Below are positions 37,529-46,640 of a stretch of DNA of 64,000 nt, piece after piece (position 1 is the stretch's first letter; each line of letters starts with the position of its first letter). The notes beneath the pieces were generated by a model. The model made no database searches, was not told the origin of the DNA, and was given only the letters and a program-made list of their open reading frames with translations. Source of the stretch: an uncultured Collinsella sp. GTDB taxonomy: Bacteria > Actinomycetota > Coriobacteriia > Coriobacteriales > Coriobacteriaceae. A program made the position numbers and the translations under genes. The DNA lies in the NCBI GenBank assembly GCA_900541065.1, contig UQIE01000004.1:62001-126000 (forward strand), read 5' to 3'.

Positions 37529-37669
37529 GCTTGCGCCCGGGAGGGCCGCATATGAAGTTTCCTGCTCTACAGTCCTGCGCAAGACGGAAAGCACATTAAG
37601 TGCTTTCCTTTGCGTGCGGAACTCGCGATAAACTTCATATGCGTCCCTCCCGGGCGCAAGCAAAAGGGC
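37521..37669 (+). repeat. structured intergenic element, family 1, copy a
   Basis: 40-base arms (37521-37560 and 37630-37669) are complementary at 39 of 40 positions. The 69-base core begins CCTGCTCTACAGTCCTGC, ends GTGCGGAACTCGCGAT, and holds a 9-bp apical stem GGAAAGCAC/GTGCTTTCC with loop ATTAA. The inner seven pairs of the arms are GAAGTTT/AAACTTC. The core recurs inverted in copy b with identical end boxes but different, still complementary stems. Confidence 0.85.
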
Positions 37670-37796
37670 TGGTTAGTGCCGCTCGCTATTTAGTTAGACA
37701 GTCTATTCAGTAGCCAGATTTCAGATCAGTAGATAGACGTAGCAGTATTTTCCCAGATAAAGCTGCCCAAAATAAACCTGGTCCCTTATTGGCAGT
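37670..37796. other. spacer between the two family 1 elements
   Basis: 127 bp, more AT-rich than its surroundings, without a gene or clear structure. Confidence 0.5.
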
Positions 37797-37925
37797 TTTC
37801 CCGTGGGGCGGGCACTGATGAAGTTTATCGCGAGTTCCGCACGAACAGGAGGCCACTTAATGTGGCCTCCGTCGTGAGCAGGACTGTAGAGCAGGAAACT
37901 TCATCAGTGCCCGCCCCACGGGAAA
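37797..37925 (-). repeat. structured intergenic element, family 1, copy b
   Basis: 30-base arms (37797-37826 and 37896-37925) are perfectly complementary but, apart from GAAGTTT/AAACTTC, unrelated in sequence to the arms of copy a. The 69-base core is the inverse of copy a: the same 18-base and 16-base end boxes, with apical stem GGAGGCCAC/GTGGCCTCC around the same ATTAA loop. Confidence 0.85.
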
Positions 37926-38115
37926 CCGGCGGGATAGACCAGTTCAGATGGGGCTTTGATGCATGGGTGGTCTGTTGTTGTGCAAATGGGTATCATACTG
38001 TGGATATTGCATCGACTCTGTGATGCATGTTTGTACGTTCCCGGCGGTCGGTTTGCCAGAAGCGCCCCGTCGGTTGTTCCAGACCCGTTTCGAAGAAAGG
38101 AAACCACACTAACCT
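37926..38115. other. upstream region of rnj
   Basis: 190 bp containing the rnj promoter and leader. TATCAT and CATACT near 37990 are -10-like, but no spacing to a good -35 was convincing. GCATC/GATGC arms occur at about 38009-38026. Confidence 0.3.
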
Positions 38116-39786
38116 ATGGCAGCTAAAAAATCATCTCCCTTGAAGATCATTCCGCTCGGCGGCCTTGACGGCATCGGCAAGAACATGACGGTCTTCGAGT
38201 GCGGCGACGACATGGTGCTCGTCGACGCTGGCCTCATGTTCCCCGACGACTCCCAGCCCGGTATCGACCTGGTGCTTCCTGACTACACCTACGTTCTTGA
38301 AAACGAGGAGAAGCTCCGCGGTATCGTCGTCACCCACGGCCACGAGGACCACACCGGTTCGCTTCCGTATCTACTGCAGGACCTCAACAACAAGGTGCCC
38401 ATCTTCTCGAGCAAGCTGACGCTTGGCTTTATCGAGGGCAAGCTCTCTGAGTTCCGAATCCGCGCGCCCAAGTTCCGCGAGGTCAAGGGCGGAAGCCATG
38501 TCAATCTCGGTGGCATCTCGCTCGACTTCTTCTCGATGACGCACTCCATCCCCGGCGCTCTGGGCGTGTTCATTCGCACTAACCAGGGCACCGTTATGCA
38601 CACCGGCGACTTTAAGCTCGACCAGACGCCCATCGACGGCGTTACGCCCGACTATGCCGCTATCAGCCGCTTTGCCAAGCAGGGTATCGACCTGCTGCTG
38701 TCCGACTCCACCAACGCCACGGTTCCCGGCTTTACCAAGTCCGAGGCCGAGGTTGGTCCCAACTTGCTGCACGCTATCAAGAACGCCCCGGGTCGCGTGT
38801 TCGTCGCGTCGTTCTCGAGCCATATCCATCGCCTGCAGCAGATCTGCGATGCCGCCCGCAAGTGCGGCCGTAAGGTCGTTGTGACCGGTCGCTCCATGCT
38901 CACGAACACCCGCGTGGCGCGTGAGCTGGGCTACCTCAACATCGACGATGCCGATATCATCGATGCCTTCGATATCGATAACCTGCCCGACGACAAGATC
39001 GTCGTCATGTGCACCGGTTCGCAGGGCGAGCCGCTGTCGGCCCTGTCCCGCATGGCCAACGGAGAGCACAAGACGCTCTCCATCCACGAGGGCGATACCG
39101 TTATCCTCTCGGCAACGCCGGTCCCCGGTAACGAGAAAGCCGTCCAGCAGGTCGTCAACAGCCTAGCCAAGCTCGGCTGCGACGTGTGGGATAAGAACCG
39201 CGCTCTCGTTCACGTCTCCGGTCACGGTAGCCAGGAGGAACTCAAGCTACTGATGGCCATGGCCAAGCCCACCTACTTTATGCCGGTTCACGGCGAGGCC
39301 GTGCATCTGCGTGCCCATGCCCAGCTTGCTCGTAAGATGGGCATCAAGGATGATCACATCTTTATCCTCGATAACGGCGACACGCTCGAGATGCGCGGCG
39401 GTATCGTCAAACGCGGTACGCCCGTCGAGTCCGGCGTCGTCTACGTCGACGGCCTGCGTATCGGCGATACCGACCCCATCGTCCTGCGCGATCGTCAGAA
39501 GCTCGCCAACGACGGTATGGTTACCGCTGTTGCCATCGTCTCGCTCAAGCACAAGAAGATCGAGGCCATCGAGTTCTCGGGCCGCGGCGTCTCGTTTGCC
39601 ATCGACGACCAGTTCTCCGAGGATGCCTCCGCGTCCATTATGAAGACGATCGAGAAGGGCAAGTTTAGCTTTACGAGCAGCGGTTCCGATGCCATTCGCA
39701 AGGCCGTGCGCGATTCGCTCTCTAACTTTATCTGGAGCCGTACGCGCACCCGTCCGATGATCATCCCGGTCGTCATGGAGGTTTAG
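38116..39786 (+). CDS. rnj: ribonuclease J
   Basis: 556 aa metallo-beta-lactamase/beta-CASP nuclease with endo- and 5'-3' exonuclease activity in mRNA decay and rRNA maturation. The metal motif HGHEDH is at 74-79; further ligands are in MTHSIPGALG, HTGDFK and VSGHGSQEE. Only one rnj gene is seen, next to pnp. GAAAGGAAAC lies about 13 nt upstream of ATG 38116. Confidence 0.96.
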   Translation: MAAKKSSPLKIIPLGGLDGIGKNMTVFECGDDMVLVDAGLMFPDDSQPGIDLVLPDYTYVLENEEKLRGIVVTHGHEDHTGSLPYLLQDLNNKVPIFSSKLTLGFIEGKLSEFRIRAPKFREVKGGSHVNLGGISLDFFSMTHSIPGALGVFIRTNQGTVMHTGDFKLDQTPIDGVTPDYAAISRFAKQGIDLLLSDSTNATVPGFTKSEAEVGPNLLHAIKNAPGRVFVASFSSHIHRLQQICDAARKCGRKVVVTGRSMLTNTRVARELGYLNIDDADIIDAFDIDNLPDDKIVVMCTGSQGEPLSALSRMANGEHKTLSIHEGDTVILSATPVPGNEKAVQQVVNSLAKLGCDVWDKNRALVHVSGHGSQEELKLLMAMAKPTYFMPVHGEAVHLRAHAQLARKMGIKDDHIFILDNGDTLEMRGGIVKRGTPVESGVVYVDGLRIGDTDPIVLRDRQKLANDGMVTAVAIVSLKHKKIEAIEFSGRGVSFAIDDQFSEDASASIMKTIEKGKFSFTSSGSDAIRKAVRDSLSNFIWSRTRTRPMIIPVVMEV

Positions 39787-39787
39787 T

Positions 39788-42568
39788 TTGGCGCGCGGAT
39801 CTGCACAAAACGCCAAAGGCAATAAGGCCAATAACCAACCGGCATCTGCTAAGGGTGCCGGTTCCCATCTGCGTGCCAATAAGGGCCACGAGGCGGACTT
39901 CGACGATTTTGAGCCCTTGGTGGAGCCCTCGGCCAATCGCGATATCGCCGGCGTGGTCATTGCCGTTTTGGCGATTGCGTCCTTTATTGCCGTGATTTCT
40001 CCGGCAACAGCGCCCGTGACGGCTGCTGTTGCCGGTTTTTACCACCTGGGCTTTGGCCTGGGCGCCTACGTGCTGCCGATCGTCATTTTGCTGTTTGCCG
40101 CCACGCTCTTTTTAGGCGAGGACTCGCCGCTCAACGTGCGCTCTGTTGCGGGCGGCGCCGTGGTCTTTATCGCCGTCGTCTCCATTCTTTCGCTGATGGT
40201 GCCGGGCACGAGTGTCTCGTGTGACCTTATGTTCACGCCGCAAAATTTGTCCGCCTCGGGTGGCTACATCGGTGCGTTTATTGCGAGTGCGCTGCAGAAT
40301 GCCCTGGGTAAGCCTATCGCGATGGTAGTCCTGTTGGGCCTTGTCGTCGTGGGCTTGGTCATCATCGGCTTTTCGGTGGGTGGCGTGCTGCGCTCTGCCC
40401 GCGACCGCGCGGCCGATTTTGCCGAGCGCCGTCGTGCCGATGTTAACGCGAGCCCGTGGGGTGACGACGAAGCCCTGTCGGTGCCCGGCGTTGCCCGTCC
40501 GCACCTGAGCATTCTTCGTCAAAAGGGCTCCGATGCTGCCGTGACCACGGTCATGGGCAACGATGCGGACCCGGTTTTGGACGATGACGACGAGGACGAG
40601 GATCCGTTTGTCGACGTGTCCGATGCCGTGGAAGCTGAGCGCGCTAAGACGACGCTGTTGCCGCGCCGCCATGCCAAGAAGGGCAAGGCTGCGCCTAATC
40701 TCAATACGAGTGAGCCTGACCCGTCTTGGTCCGATAGCGAGATTGAGCTCACCGAGGGCGATGACGAGGACGACGAGGCTCCGATTGAGACCGCAAAGAC
40801 AACTTTGCTGCCGCGTCGCCATGCAAAGCGCGACCAGGTAACCGGTCAGCTTTCGATGGAAGACGACCCCGATAAGATCGACGAGTCCGAGCCGCCGTTT
40901 GCCGTGAATCCTGTCTCGGCAACACCTCAGATTCCCGACTTCTTGAAGCATCCCAAGGTTGCCGATACGGCTGTCGCGGGCGCTGCCGAGGCGCCTACTC
41001 CTAGCGATGGGGGAGCGGTCAATGCCCCCGCGGATAACGAGGGCGAAGAAGAGGACGGCTTCAAGCTTCCGCCGCTCGAGATCCTGCACGCCAACCCGCA
41101 GTCGGCGTCCTCCGCGTCATCTGACAAGGAGCTGGAACAGACTGCCGAGTCACTGCAATCCACCTTGCTTGAGTTTGGCCGCAGTGCCCGCGTGGTCGGC
41201 TGGATCGCCGGCCCCACGGTGACGACCTTTAAGCTGCAACCTGGCGAGGGCGAGCGCGTGAGCAAGATTTCGAGCCTCGAGGACGATATCGCGCTTTCGC
41301 TCGCTGCTCAGTCGGTGCGCATCTTTGCCCCGATCCCCGGTACCTCGCTTGTGGGTATCGAGATCCCCAATCGCAAGCGCCAGAACGTCAACCTGGGCGA
41401 CGTGCTTCCCTATGTGAAGGGCGGTCCGCTCGAGCTGGCCATCGGTCGAGATGCCGAGGGCACGCCGGTCGTCGCCGACCTTGCCAAGATGCCCCACCTG
41501 CTGATCGCCGGCACGACCGGTTCTGGTAAGTCGGTGATGATCAACTCCATCATCACGACCCTGCTCATGCGCGCGCTTCCCGAGGACGTTCGCCTGATCA
41601 TGGTCGACCCCAAGCGCGTCGAGCTTGCGGGCTATAACGGTTTGCCGCATCTCTATGTGCCCGTGGTGACCGAGCCCAAGCAGGCCGCGAGCGCTCTGCA
41701 ATGGGCCGTGTCCGAGATGGAGCGTCGTCTGAAGGTCTTCGAGCGTCTCAACGTGCGTAAGATCTCGACCTACAACGAAAAGCAGGCCGCCGGCGAGTTT
41801 GAGCATTACGACAACCCGCCGCAAAAGATGCCCTACCTGGTCATCATCATTGACGAGCTCTCGGACCTGATGATGGTCGCCGGTAAGGATGTCGAGGCCT
41901 CGATTGTGCGTATTGCGCAGCTGGGCCGTGCCGCCGGCATTCATCTTATCGTGGCCACGCAGCGCCCCAGTTCCAACGTAGTGACGGGCCTTATCAAGGC
42001 CAACATCACCAACCGCATCGCCTTTAATGTCGCCACGGGCATCGACTCGCGCGTCATCATCGACCAGATGGGTGCCGAAAAGCTCACCGGTTTGGGCGAC
42101 ATGCTGTTCTCCAAGGTCGACTGGGGCAAGCCTCGCCGTATCCAGGGCTGCTTTGTCTCGGACGACGAAATCAACGAGATTGTCGAGTTCGTCAAGTCGC
42201 AGAGTGAGCCTGACTACCACGAGGAGATTCTGTCTGCCGTGGCGCCCGCTTCCATGTCCATGGCGGGTGGCGGCGGCATTGTCCGCACCGGAGTCGCCGA
42301 GCCGCAAGACGATGATCCGCTCATTTGGGAAGCCGCCCATATTGTGGTGGAATCGCAGCTTGGCTCCACATCTGGCCTGCAACGTCGTCTGAAGGTTGGC
42401 TATGCGCGTGCCGGGCGTATTATGGACATGCTGGAAGAAAAGGGTGTCGTCGGCCCGCCCGACGGTTCCAAGCCGCGCGAGGTCCTGTTGGACGAGGAGG
42501 GGCTTGCCGCACTGGAATCTGTCGACGCCGAGATGGCACGTGAAGATCGTGAGTTTGGAGGATTCTGA
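39788..42568 (+). CDS. ftsK: DNA translocase FtsK/SpoIIIE
   Basis: 926 aa. Four membrane helices within residues 55-205, an acidic linker of about 230 residues, then the RecA-like motor with Walker A GTTGSGKS near 575-582 and a C-terminal winged-helix gamma domain (GSTSGLQRRLKVGYARAGRIM). It pumps chromosomal DNA at the division septum. In the linker, KTTLLPRRHAK occurs twice about 49 residues apart. A TTG start has GGAGG upstream and follows rnj by one base. Confidence 0.95.
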   Translation: MARGSAQNAKGNKANNQPASAKGAGSHLRANKGHEADFDDFEPLVEPSANRDIAGVVIAVLAIASFIAVISPATAPVTAAVAGFYHLGFGLGAYVLPIVILLFAATLFLGEDSPLNVRSVAGGAVVFIAVVSILSLMVPGTSVSCDLMFTPQNLSASGGYIGAFIASALQNALGKPIAMVVLLGLVVVGLVIIGFSVGGVLRSARDRAADFAERRRADVNASPWGDDEALSVPGVARPHLSILRQKGSDAAVTTVMGNDADPVLDDDDEDEDPFVDVSDAVEAERAKTTLLPRRHAKKGKAAPNLNTSEPDPSWSDSEIELTEGDDEDDEAPIETAKTTLLPRRHAKRDQVTGQLSMEDDPDKIDESEPPFAVNPVSATPQIPDFLKHPKVADTAVAGAAEAPTPSDGGAVNAPADNEGEEEDGFKLPPLEILHANPQSASSASSDKELEQTAESLQSTLLEFGRSARVVGWIAGPTVTTFKLQPGEGERVSKISSLEDDIALSLAAQSVRIFAPIPGTSLVGIEIPNRKRQNVNLGDVLPYVKGGPLELAIGRDAEGTPVVADLAKMPHLLIAGTTGSGKSVMINSIITTLLMRALPEDVRLIMVDPKRVELAGYNGLPHLYVPVVTEPKQAASALQWAVSEMERRLKVFERLNVRKISTYNEKQAAGEFEHYDNPPQKMPYLVIIIDELSDLMMVAGKDVEASIVRIAQLGRAAGIHLIVATQRPSSNVVTGLIKANITNRIAFNVATGIDSRVIIDQMGAEKLTGLGDMLFSKVDWGKPRRIQGCFVSDDEINEIVEFVKSQSEPDYHEEILSAVAPASMSMAGGGGIVRTGVAEPQDDDPLIWEAAHIVVESQLGSTSGLQRRLKVGYARAGRIMDMLEEKGVVGPPDGSKPREVLLDEEGLAALESVDAEMAREDREFGGF

Positions 42569-44079
42569 TGGCTGCACGCTTTGGTGACATGCTGCTCGAG
42601 CAGCGTCGCCGAATGGGTCTTTCCATTCAGCAGGTCGCCAACACCATCAAAATCAGGCCGCAGATCATCGAGTTTTTCGAGACCGGTAACTTTGCTTCGA
42701 TGCCGCCGCGCGGCTATGCGCAGGGCATGATTTCGAGCTATGCTCGCTTTTTGGGCCTCAATCCGCGTGAGGTCGTCAATGCCTACTTTGACGACCTGAT
42801 GGCATACGAACGCGAGACGTCGCAGCAGGGCGGTCGTTTTCAGGACGCCGCCGGCTACGTCAATTCGCGTTCCTCGGTCGATAACGGGCGCTTCCTGATG
42901 GTTCAGGGCGGTCGTTCGACCCGCTATGGACAGCGTCCTCAGCAGGCCGGTTACATTACCGAGACGGGTTCGGGCGAGGAGATTCGCTCACAGCGTGACC
43001 GGTTCCGCAGTACGCCGATGCCCGAGGACCGTGCACTTCCCGCTGCCCGCGGCGTGGCGCGTGACCCTCGTGCCGGCTACGGCGACGGCGGCTATTCCGA
43101 TCGCGGTTACCGTGGTGTCTCTACCGGACGCTCTCGCGGTGGCTATGCGGACGCCGATACCACGCAGGTGACGCCGCGTCTTCGCTCTCAGTCGCAGCCG
43201 TATGGCCAGCGCTCTTCGGCTTCGCGTTCTGGCCAGCGTGGCTGTCAAGGCCGCGGTGAACTTGCGCCCCGCTCGGGTCAGCGCAGCCTTCAGGGCCAGG
43301 GTGGCTATCGCGGCCGTTCCGATAGCAATCGTGGCCGTATGCCTCAGGGAGGCGGCCGCAGCAGTTCCAGTCGTGGACGCGGCGGTTCCCGTGCTCCTCA
43401 AAACAACGGGCTCGATCCGCGTATCGTCTACGCCGGCATCGGCGCCGTGGCGTTGCTGCTGATCGTGCTCATCGTGGTACTTCTGCGCGGCTGCGCATCT
43501 TCGACGCCCGAGACCACGCCCGAGACGCCCACTGTTACCAAGACGACGCCCAAGAAGTCTTCTAAGAAGACCGAAACGGTCGACGAGGACGAAGACACCG
43601 ATGAGCCGACTGACGAGTCGACTGATTCGGACGCCGCCAAGACGACGGCCAAGAAGGAAGAGAACGAGGTCACAAAGGTTAAGGTCTCCGTTGCCAAGGG
43701 AAAGACCGCGTGGATTGAGGTCAAGGTCGACGGAAAGTCGGTCTATGGCGCTCAGGCGACTGGCCCCTTTGAGCAGGAGTACACGCCCGAGTCCTCGATC
43801 GAGATCACCACGTCCAAGCCTTCCGATGTCACCGTTACCAAGAACGGCGAAAAGGTCCGTTACGATACCAAGACCTCGGGCGTGGCGCGCGTGACGATCA
43901 CCGTTCCCAAGAAGGAGACGACTGATTCCGAGAATGGTGAAAGTTCTGATGGTGCCGACACCACCGATGGTACCGACACCACCGACGGCACCGATGCCCA
44001 GTCCACGGATGGCGCCGATACCGCAACTGACGGCCAGACGCCCACCGATTCTACCGACTATTCGTACGATAGCTACTAA
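42568..44079 (+). CDS. RodZ-like membrane protein with helix-turn-helix domain
   Basis: 503 aa. Cytoplasmic HTH_25 domain at about 5-65, a 200-residue linker dominated by Arg, Gly, Ser and Gln, a membrane helix at 286-309, an acidic Thr/Glu/Asp linker, and a DUF4115-like beta domain at about 365-450, ending in a Thr/Asp-rich tail with repeated DTTDGT. RodZ links MreB to wall synthesis; here the very long Arg/Gly linker is unusual. The ATG overlaps the ftsK stop (TGATG). Confidence 0.8.
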   Translation: MAARFGDMLLEQRRRMGLSIQQVANTIKIRPQIIEFFETGNFASMPPRGYAQGMISSYARFLGLNPREVVNAYFDDLMAYERETSQQGGRFQDAAGYVNSRSSVDNGRFLMVQGGRSTRYGQRPQQAGYITETGSGEEIRSQRDRFRSTPMPEDRALPAARGVARDPRAGYGDGGYSDRGYRGVSTGRSRGGYADADTTQVTPRLRSQSQPYGQRSSASRSGQRGCQGRGELAPRSGQRSLQGQGGYRGRSDSNRGRMPQGGGRSSSSRGRGGSRAPQNNGLDPRIVYAGIGAVALLLIVLIVVLLRGCASSTPETTPETPTVTKTTPKKSSKKTETVDEDEDTDEPTDESTDSDAAKTTAKKEENEVTKVKVSVAKGKTAWIEVKVDGKSVYGAQATGPFEQEYTPESSIEITTSKPSDVTVTKNGEKVRYDTKTSGVARVTITVPKKETTDSENGESSDGADTTDGTDTTDGTDAQSTDGADTATDGQTPTDSTDYSYDSY

Positions 44080-44105
44080 GCCGCTCGTACGCGAAAGGAA
44101 ACATC

Positions 44106-44603
44106 ATGGCTAAAGATTCCAGCTTCGACGTCGTGTCCGAGGTCAACATGCAAGAGGTCGACAACGCCTTCCAGCAGACCACGCGCGAGATTTCCCAGCG
44201 CTATGACCTGAAGGATTCCGGCGCCACGATCGAGCTTTCGAAGGGCGACAAGCTCTTTACGATCAACGCCCCGGCCGACTTTGTCTCCAAGCAGATCATC
44301 GATGTCCTGAGCTCCAAGCTCATCAAGCGCGGCATCGACCTCAAGGCTGTCTCGTGGGATGCTCCGCAGGCGGCATCGGGCGGCACCGTGCGCGTGCTCG
44401 GTCATATCGTCGAGGGTATCGACCAGGCGTCCGCCAAGAAGATCAATAAGGACATCAAGGACCAAAAGCTCAAGGTCAAGGTGACCATCGAGGCCGACAA
44501 GCTGCGTGTTTCCTCTGCTTCGAAGGACGCGTTGCAGACCGTGATCCAGTTCCTGCGCGACCAGGACTACGGCCAGCCGCTGCAGTTCACCAACTACCGC
44601 TAA
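44106..44603 (+). CDS. yajQ: YajQ family nucleotide-binding protein
   Basis: 165 aa UPF0234 protein with two ferredoxin-like domains: SSFDVVSEVNMQEVDNAF at the N-terminus and KLKVKVTIEADKLRVSS later. Some homologues bind cyclic di-GMP; the role here is unknown. GAAAGGAAAC precedes ATG 44106. Confidence 0.9.
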   Translation: MAKDSSFDVVSEVNMQEVDNAFQQTTREISQRYDLKDSGATIELSKGDKLFTINAPADFVSKQIIDVLSSKLIKRGIDLKAVSWDAPQAASGGTVRVLGHIVEGIDQASAKKINKDIKDQKLKVKVTIEADKLRVSSASKDALQTVIQFLRDQDYGQPLQFTNYR

Positions 44604-44630
44604 TATCATTCGAAAGGACCGCTCTTCAAC

Positions 44631-45980
44631 ATGGATACACCGTTGGGCTCCGTGCTCTACATCACCCTCGGGTGCGCTAAGAACGAGGTTGACACCGATC
44701 GCATGCGTTCTCTTTTGACCGCCGCAGGCTACGAGGAGGCATTCGACCCGCAGGATGCCGATATCGCCATTGTCAATACGTGCTCTTTCCTCGCCTCCGC
44801 AACGTCCGAGAGCATCGAGACCACGCTCGAGCTCGCCAACGAGGTTCAGGACGGCGTTCGTTCTTGCCCCATCGTTATGTGCGGCTGTGTGCCGTCGCGC
44901 TATGGCGACGACCTGCCTGACGAGCTGCCCGAGGTCGCTGCCTTTGTGAAGGCCGACGAGGAGGACGGCATCGTGGCGGTCATCGATGGCGTGCTGGGTG
45001 TCGAGCGTGAGATCGCGGCCTATATCCCTCAGGTCAAGCGTACCGTCGAGGGCGCCGTTGCTTACGTCAAGATTTCCGATGGCTGCAACCGCTTCTGCAG
45101 CTTCTGCATGATCCCCTATATTCGCGGTCGCTATCATTCGCGCAATGCCGAGAGCATTATCTCCGAGGTACGCGACCTGGTTGCCGGCGGTGTGCGCGAG
45201 ATCGTGCTGATCGGCCAGGACACGGGTATTTGGGGCACCGACTTTACTGACGAGGATGTCGCCGAGGGCTCGCCGCGCAATCTGGCGCAGCTGCTGCGTG
45301 CCGTCGCCGAGGCCGTGCGCCCGCACAACGTCTGGGTCCGCGTGCTCTATCTGCAGCCCGAGGGCATGACCGATGAGCTTATCGATACGATTCGCGATAC
45401 GCCCGAGGTGCTGCCCTATATCGATATCCCCGTGCAGCACTGCGACGCGCGCATCCTCAAGGCTATGCGCCGTTCCGGTTCGCGCCAGGAGCTCGAGGAC
45501 CTGTTCCGCGATCTGTGTGAGCGTATCCCCGGCATCGTGATCCGTTCCACGGCTATGGTCGGCTTCCCGACCGAGACCGACGACGAGTTCCGGGACCTTA
45601 TCGACTTTATGGACACCGTCGGCTTTGACTACACGAGCGTCTTTGCCTACTCGCAGGAGGAGGGCAGCCTGGCCGCTAAGATGGAGGGTCAGGTCGACGA
45701 AGAGGTCAAGCTCGAGCGCGCCCAGGAGGCCATGGACCTGGCCGAGTCGCTCGGTTTTGCCGCCACCGCCGCACATGTGGGCGAGCGCGCCCAGGTGATC
45801 GTCGACGGTATCGAAGAAACCGAGGGCGGCGCCGAGCTGATCGGCCATGCCTGGTTCCAGGCGCCCGATTCCGATGGAGCGGTGCATCTGGACGCCAGCG
45901 AGGCGTCCGTGGGCGATATTCTGACTGTCGAGTTTACCGATAGCTTCTGCTATGAGCTTATCGGCCATGTTGTGGAGTAG
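44631..45980 (+). CDS. rimO: ribosomal protein S12 methylthiotransferase RimO
   Basis: 449 aa radical SAM enzyme. N-terminal cluster ligands Cys15, Cys51 and Cys84 or Cys86; radical SAM cluster C152-x3-C156-x2-C159 (CNRFCSFC); C-terminal TRAM domain. TLGCAKNEVDTD and SDGCNRFCSFC distinguish RimO from MiaB and MtaB. It modifies an Asp of S12. It is followed by pgsA 9 nt later. Confidence 0.94.
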   Translation: MDTPLGSVLYITLGCAKNEVDTDRMRSLLTAAGYEEAFDPQDADIAIVNTCSFLASATSESIETTLELANEVQDGVRSCPIVMCGCVPSRYGDDLPDELPEVAAFVKADEEDGIVAVIDGVLGVEREIAAYIPQVKRTVEGAVAYVKISDGCNRFCSFCMIPYIRGRYHSRNAESIISEVRDLVAGGVREIVLIGQDTGIWGTDFTDEDVAEGSPRNLAQLLRAVAEAVRPHNVWVRVLYLQPEGMTDELIDTIRDTPEVLPYIDIPVQHCDARILKAMRRSGSRQELEDLFRDLCERIPGIVIRSTAMVGFPTETDDEFRDLIDFMDTVGFDYTSVFAYSQEEGSLAAKMEGQVDEEVKLERAQEAMDLAESLGFAATAAHVGERAQVIVDGIEETEGGAELIGHAWFQAPDSDGAVHLDASEASVGDILTVEFTDSFCYELIGHVVE

Positions 45981-45989
45981 GAGAGCATC

Positions 45990-46628
45990 GTGGCAAACGA
46001 GAGCAATAAGGAACTGACGAGTGTTTGGACGCCCGCCAACATCGTGACGTGCGTTCGCATCGTCTTTATCCCGGTGTTCATGATCGTGTCGGCGCTTTCT
46101 CACACGAGTGTTGCCGGTACGGATTGGAGCATCTTCGACGGCCCGCTCGCCGCCGCTGCCTTCATTCTGTATGTGATCCTGTCGTGCACCGATAAGGTCG
46201 ACGGTTATCTGGCGCGTTCGCGCAACGAGATCACCGACTTCGGTAAATTCTTGGACCCCATCGCCGATAAGCTGCTCGTGTTCTCGGCCCTGCTGCTGTT
46301 CTTGGATTTTGGCGCGGTGACCGTGTGGTCCGTGTTCATTATCCTGTTCCGTGAGCTTCTGGTGAGCGCCCTTCGCATGGTCGCGAGTGCGGCCGGTGTG
46401 GTCGTTGCGGCCGATAAGCTCGGCAAGTACAAGACGGCGACCACGATGGTCTCCATCTGCGGTTACCTGTGCGTTTTTGCTATGGCTGGCTTGCACCTTG
46501 GCCCGGTGGCGCTGACGCTCGGCATCTACTCGGTGTCGCGCTTCCTGTATGCCGTTGCCGTTGTCTTGACCGTTATCTCGGGCGCCCAGTACTTCTGGAA
46601 CTGCCGCAAGATCGTCTTTTCGGTTTAG
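45990..46628 (+). CDS. pgsA: CDP-diacylglycerol-glycerol-3-phosphate 3-phosphatidyltransferase
   Basis: 212 aa integral membrane enzyme of anionic phospholipid synthesis. The CDP-alcohol phosphotransferase signature D-x2-DG-x2-AR-x8-G-x3-D-x3-D is complete (DKVDGYLAR then GKFLDPIAD). GTG start. The rimO-pgsA-cinA-recA order is a common Gram-positive arrangement. Confidence 0.94.
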   Translation: MANESNKELTSVWTPANIVTCVRIVFIPVFMIVSALSHTSVAGTDWSIFDGPLAAAAFILYVILSCTDKVDGYLARSRNEITDFGKFLDPIADKLLVFSALLLFLDFGAVTVWSVFIILFRELLVSALRMVASAAGVVVAADKLGKYKTATTMVSICGYLCVFAMAGLHLGPVALTLGIYSVSRFLYAVAVVLTVISGAQYFWNCRKIVFSV

Positions 46629-46640
46629 GTCCTGGTGGGT

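Noticed and set aside
37521..37925. Integron attC sites or retron components
   Set aside because: There is no integrase or reverse transcriptase gene nearby and the boxes do not match GTTRRRY/RYYYAAC core sites.
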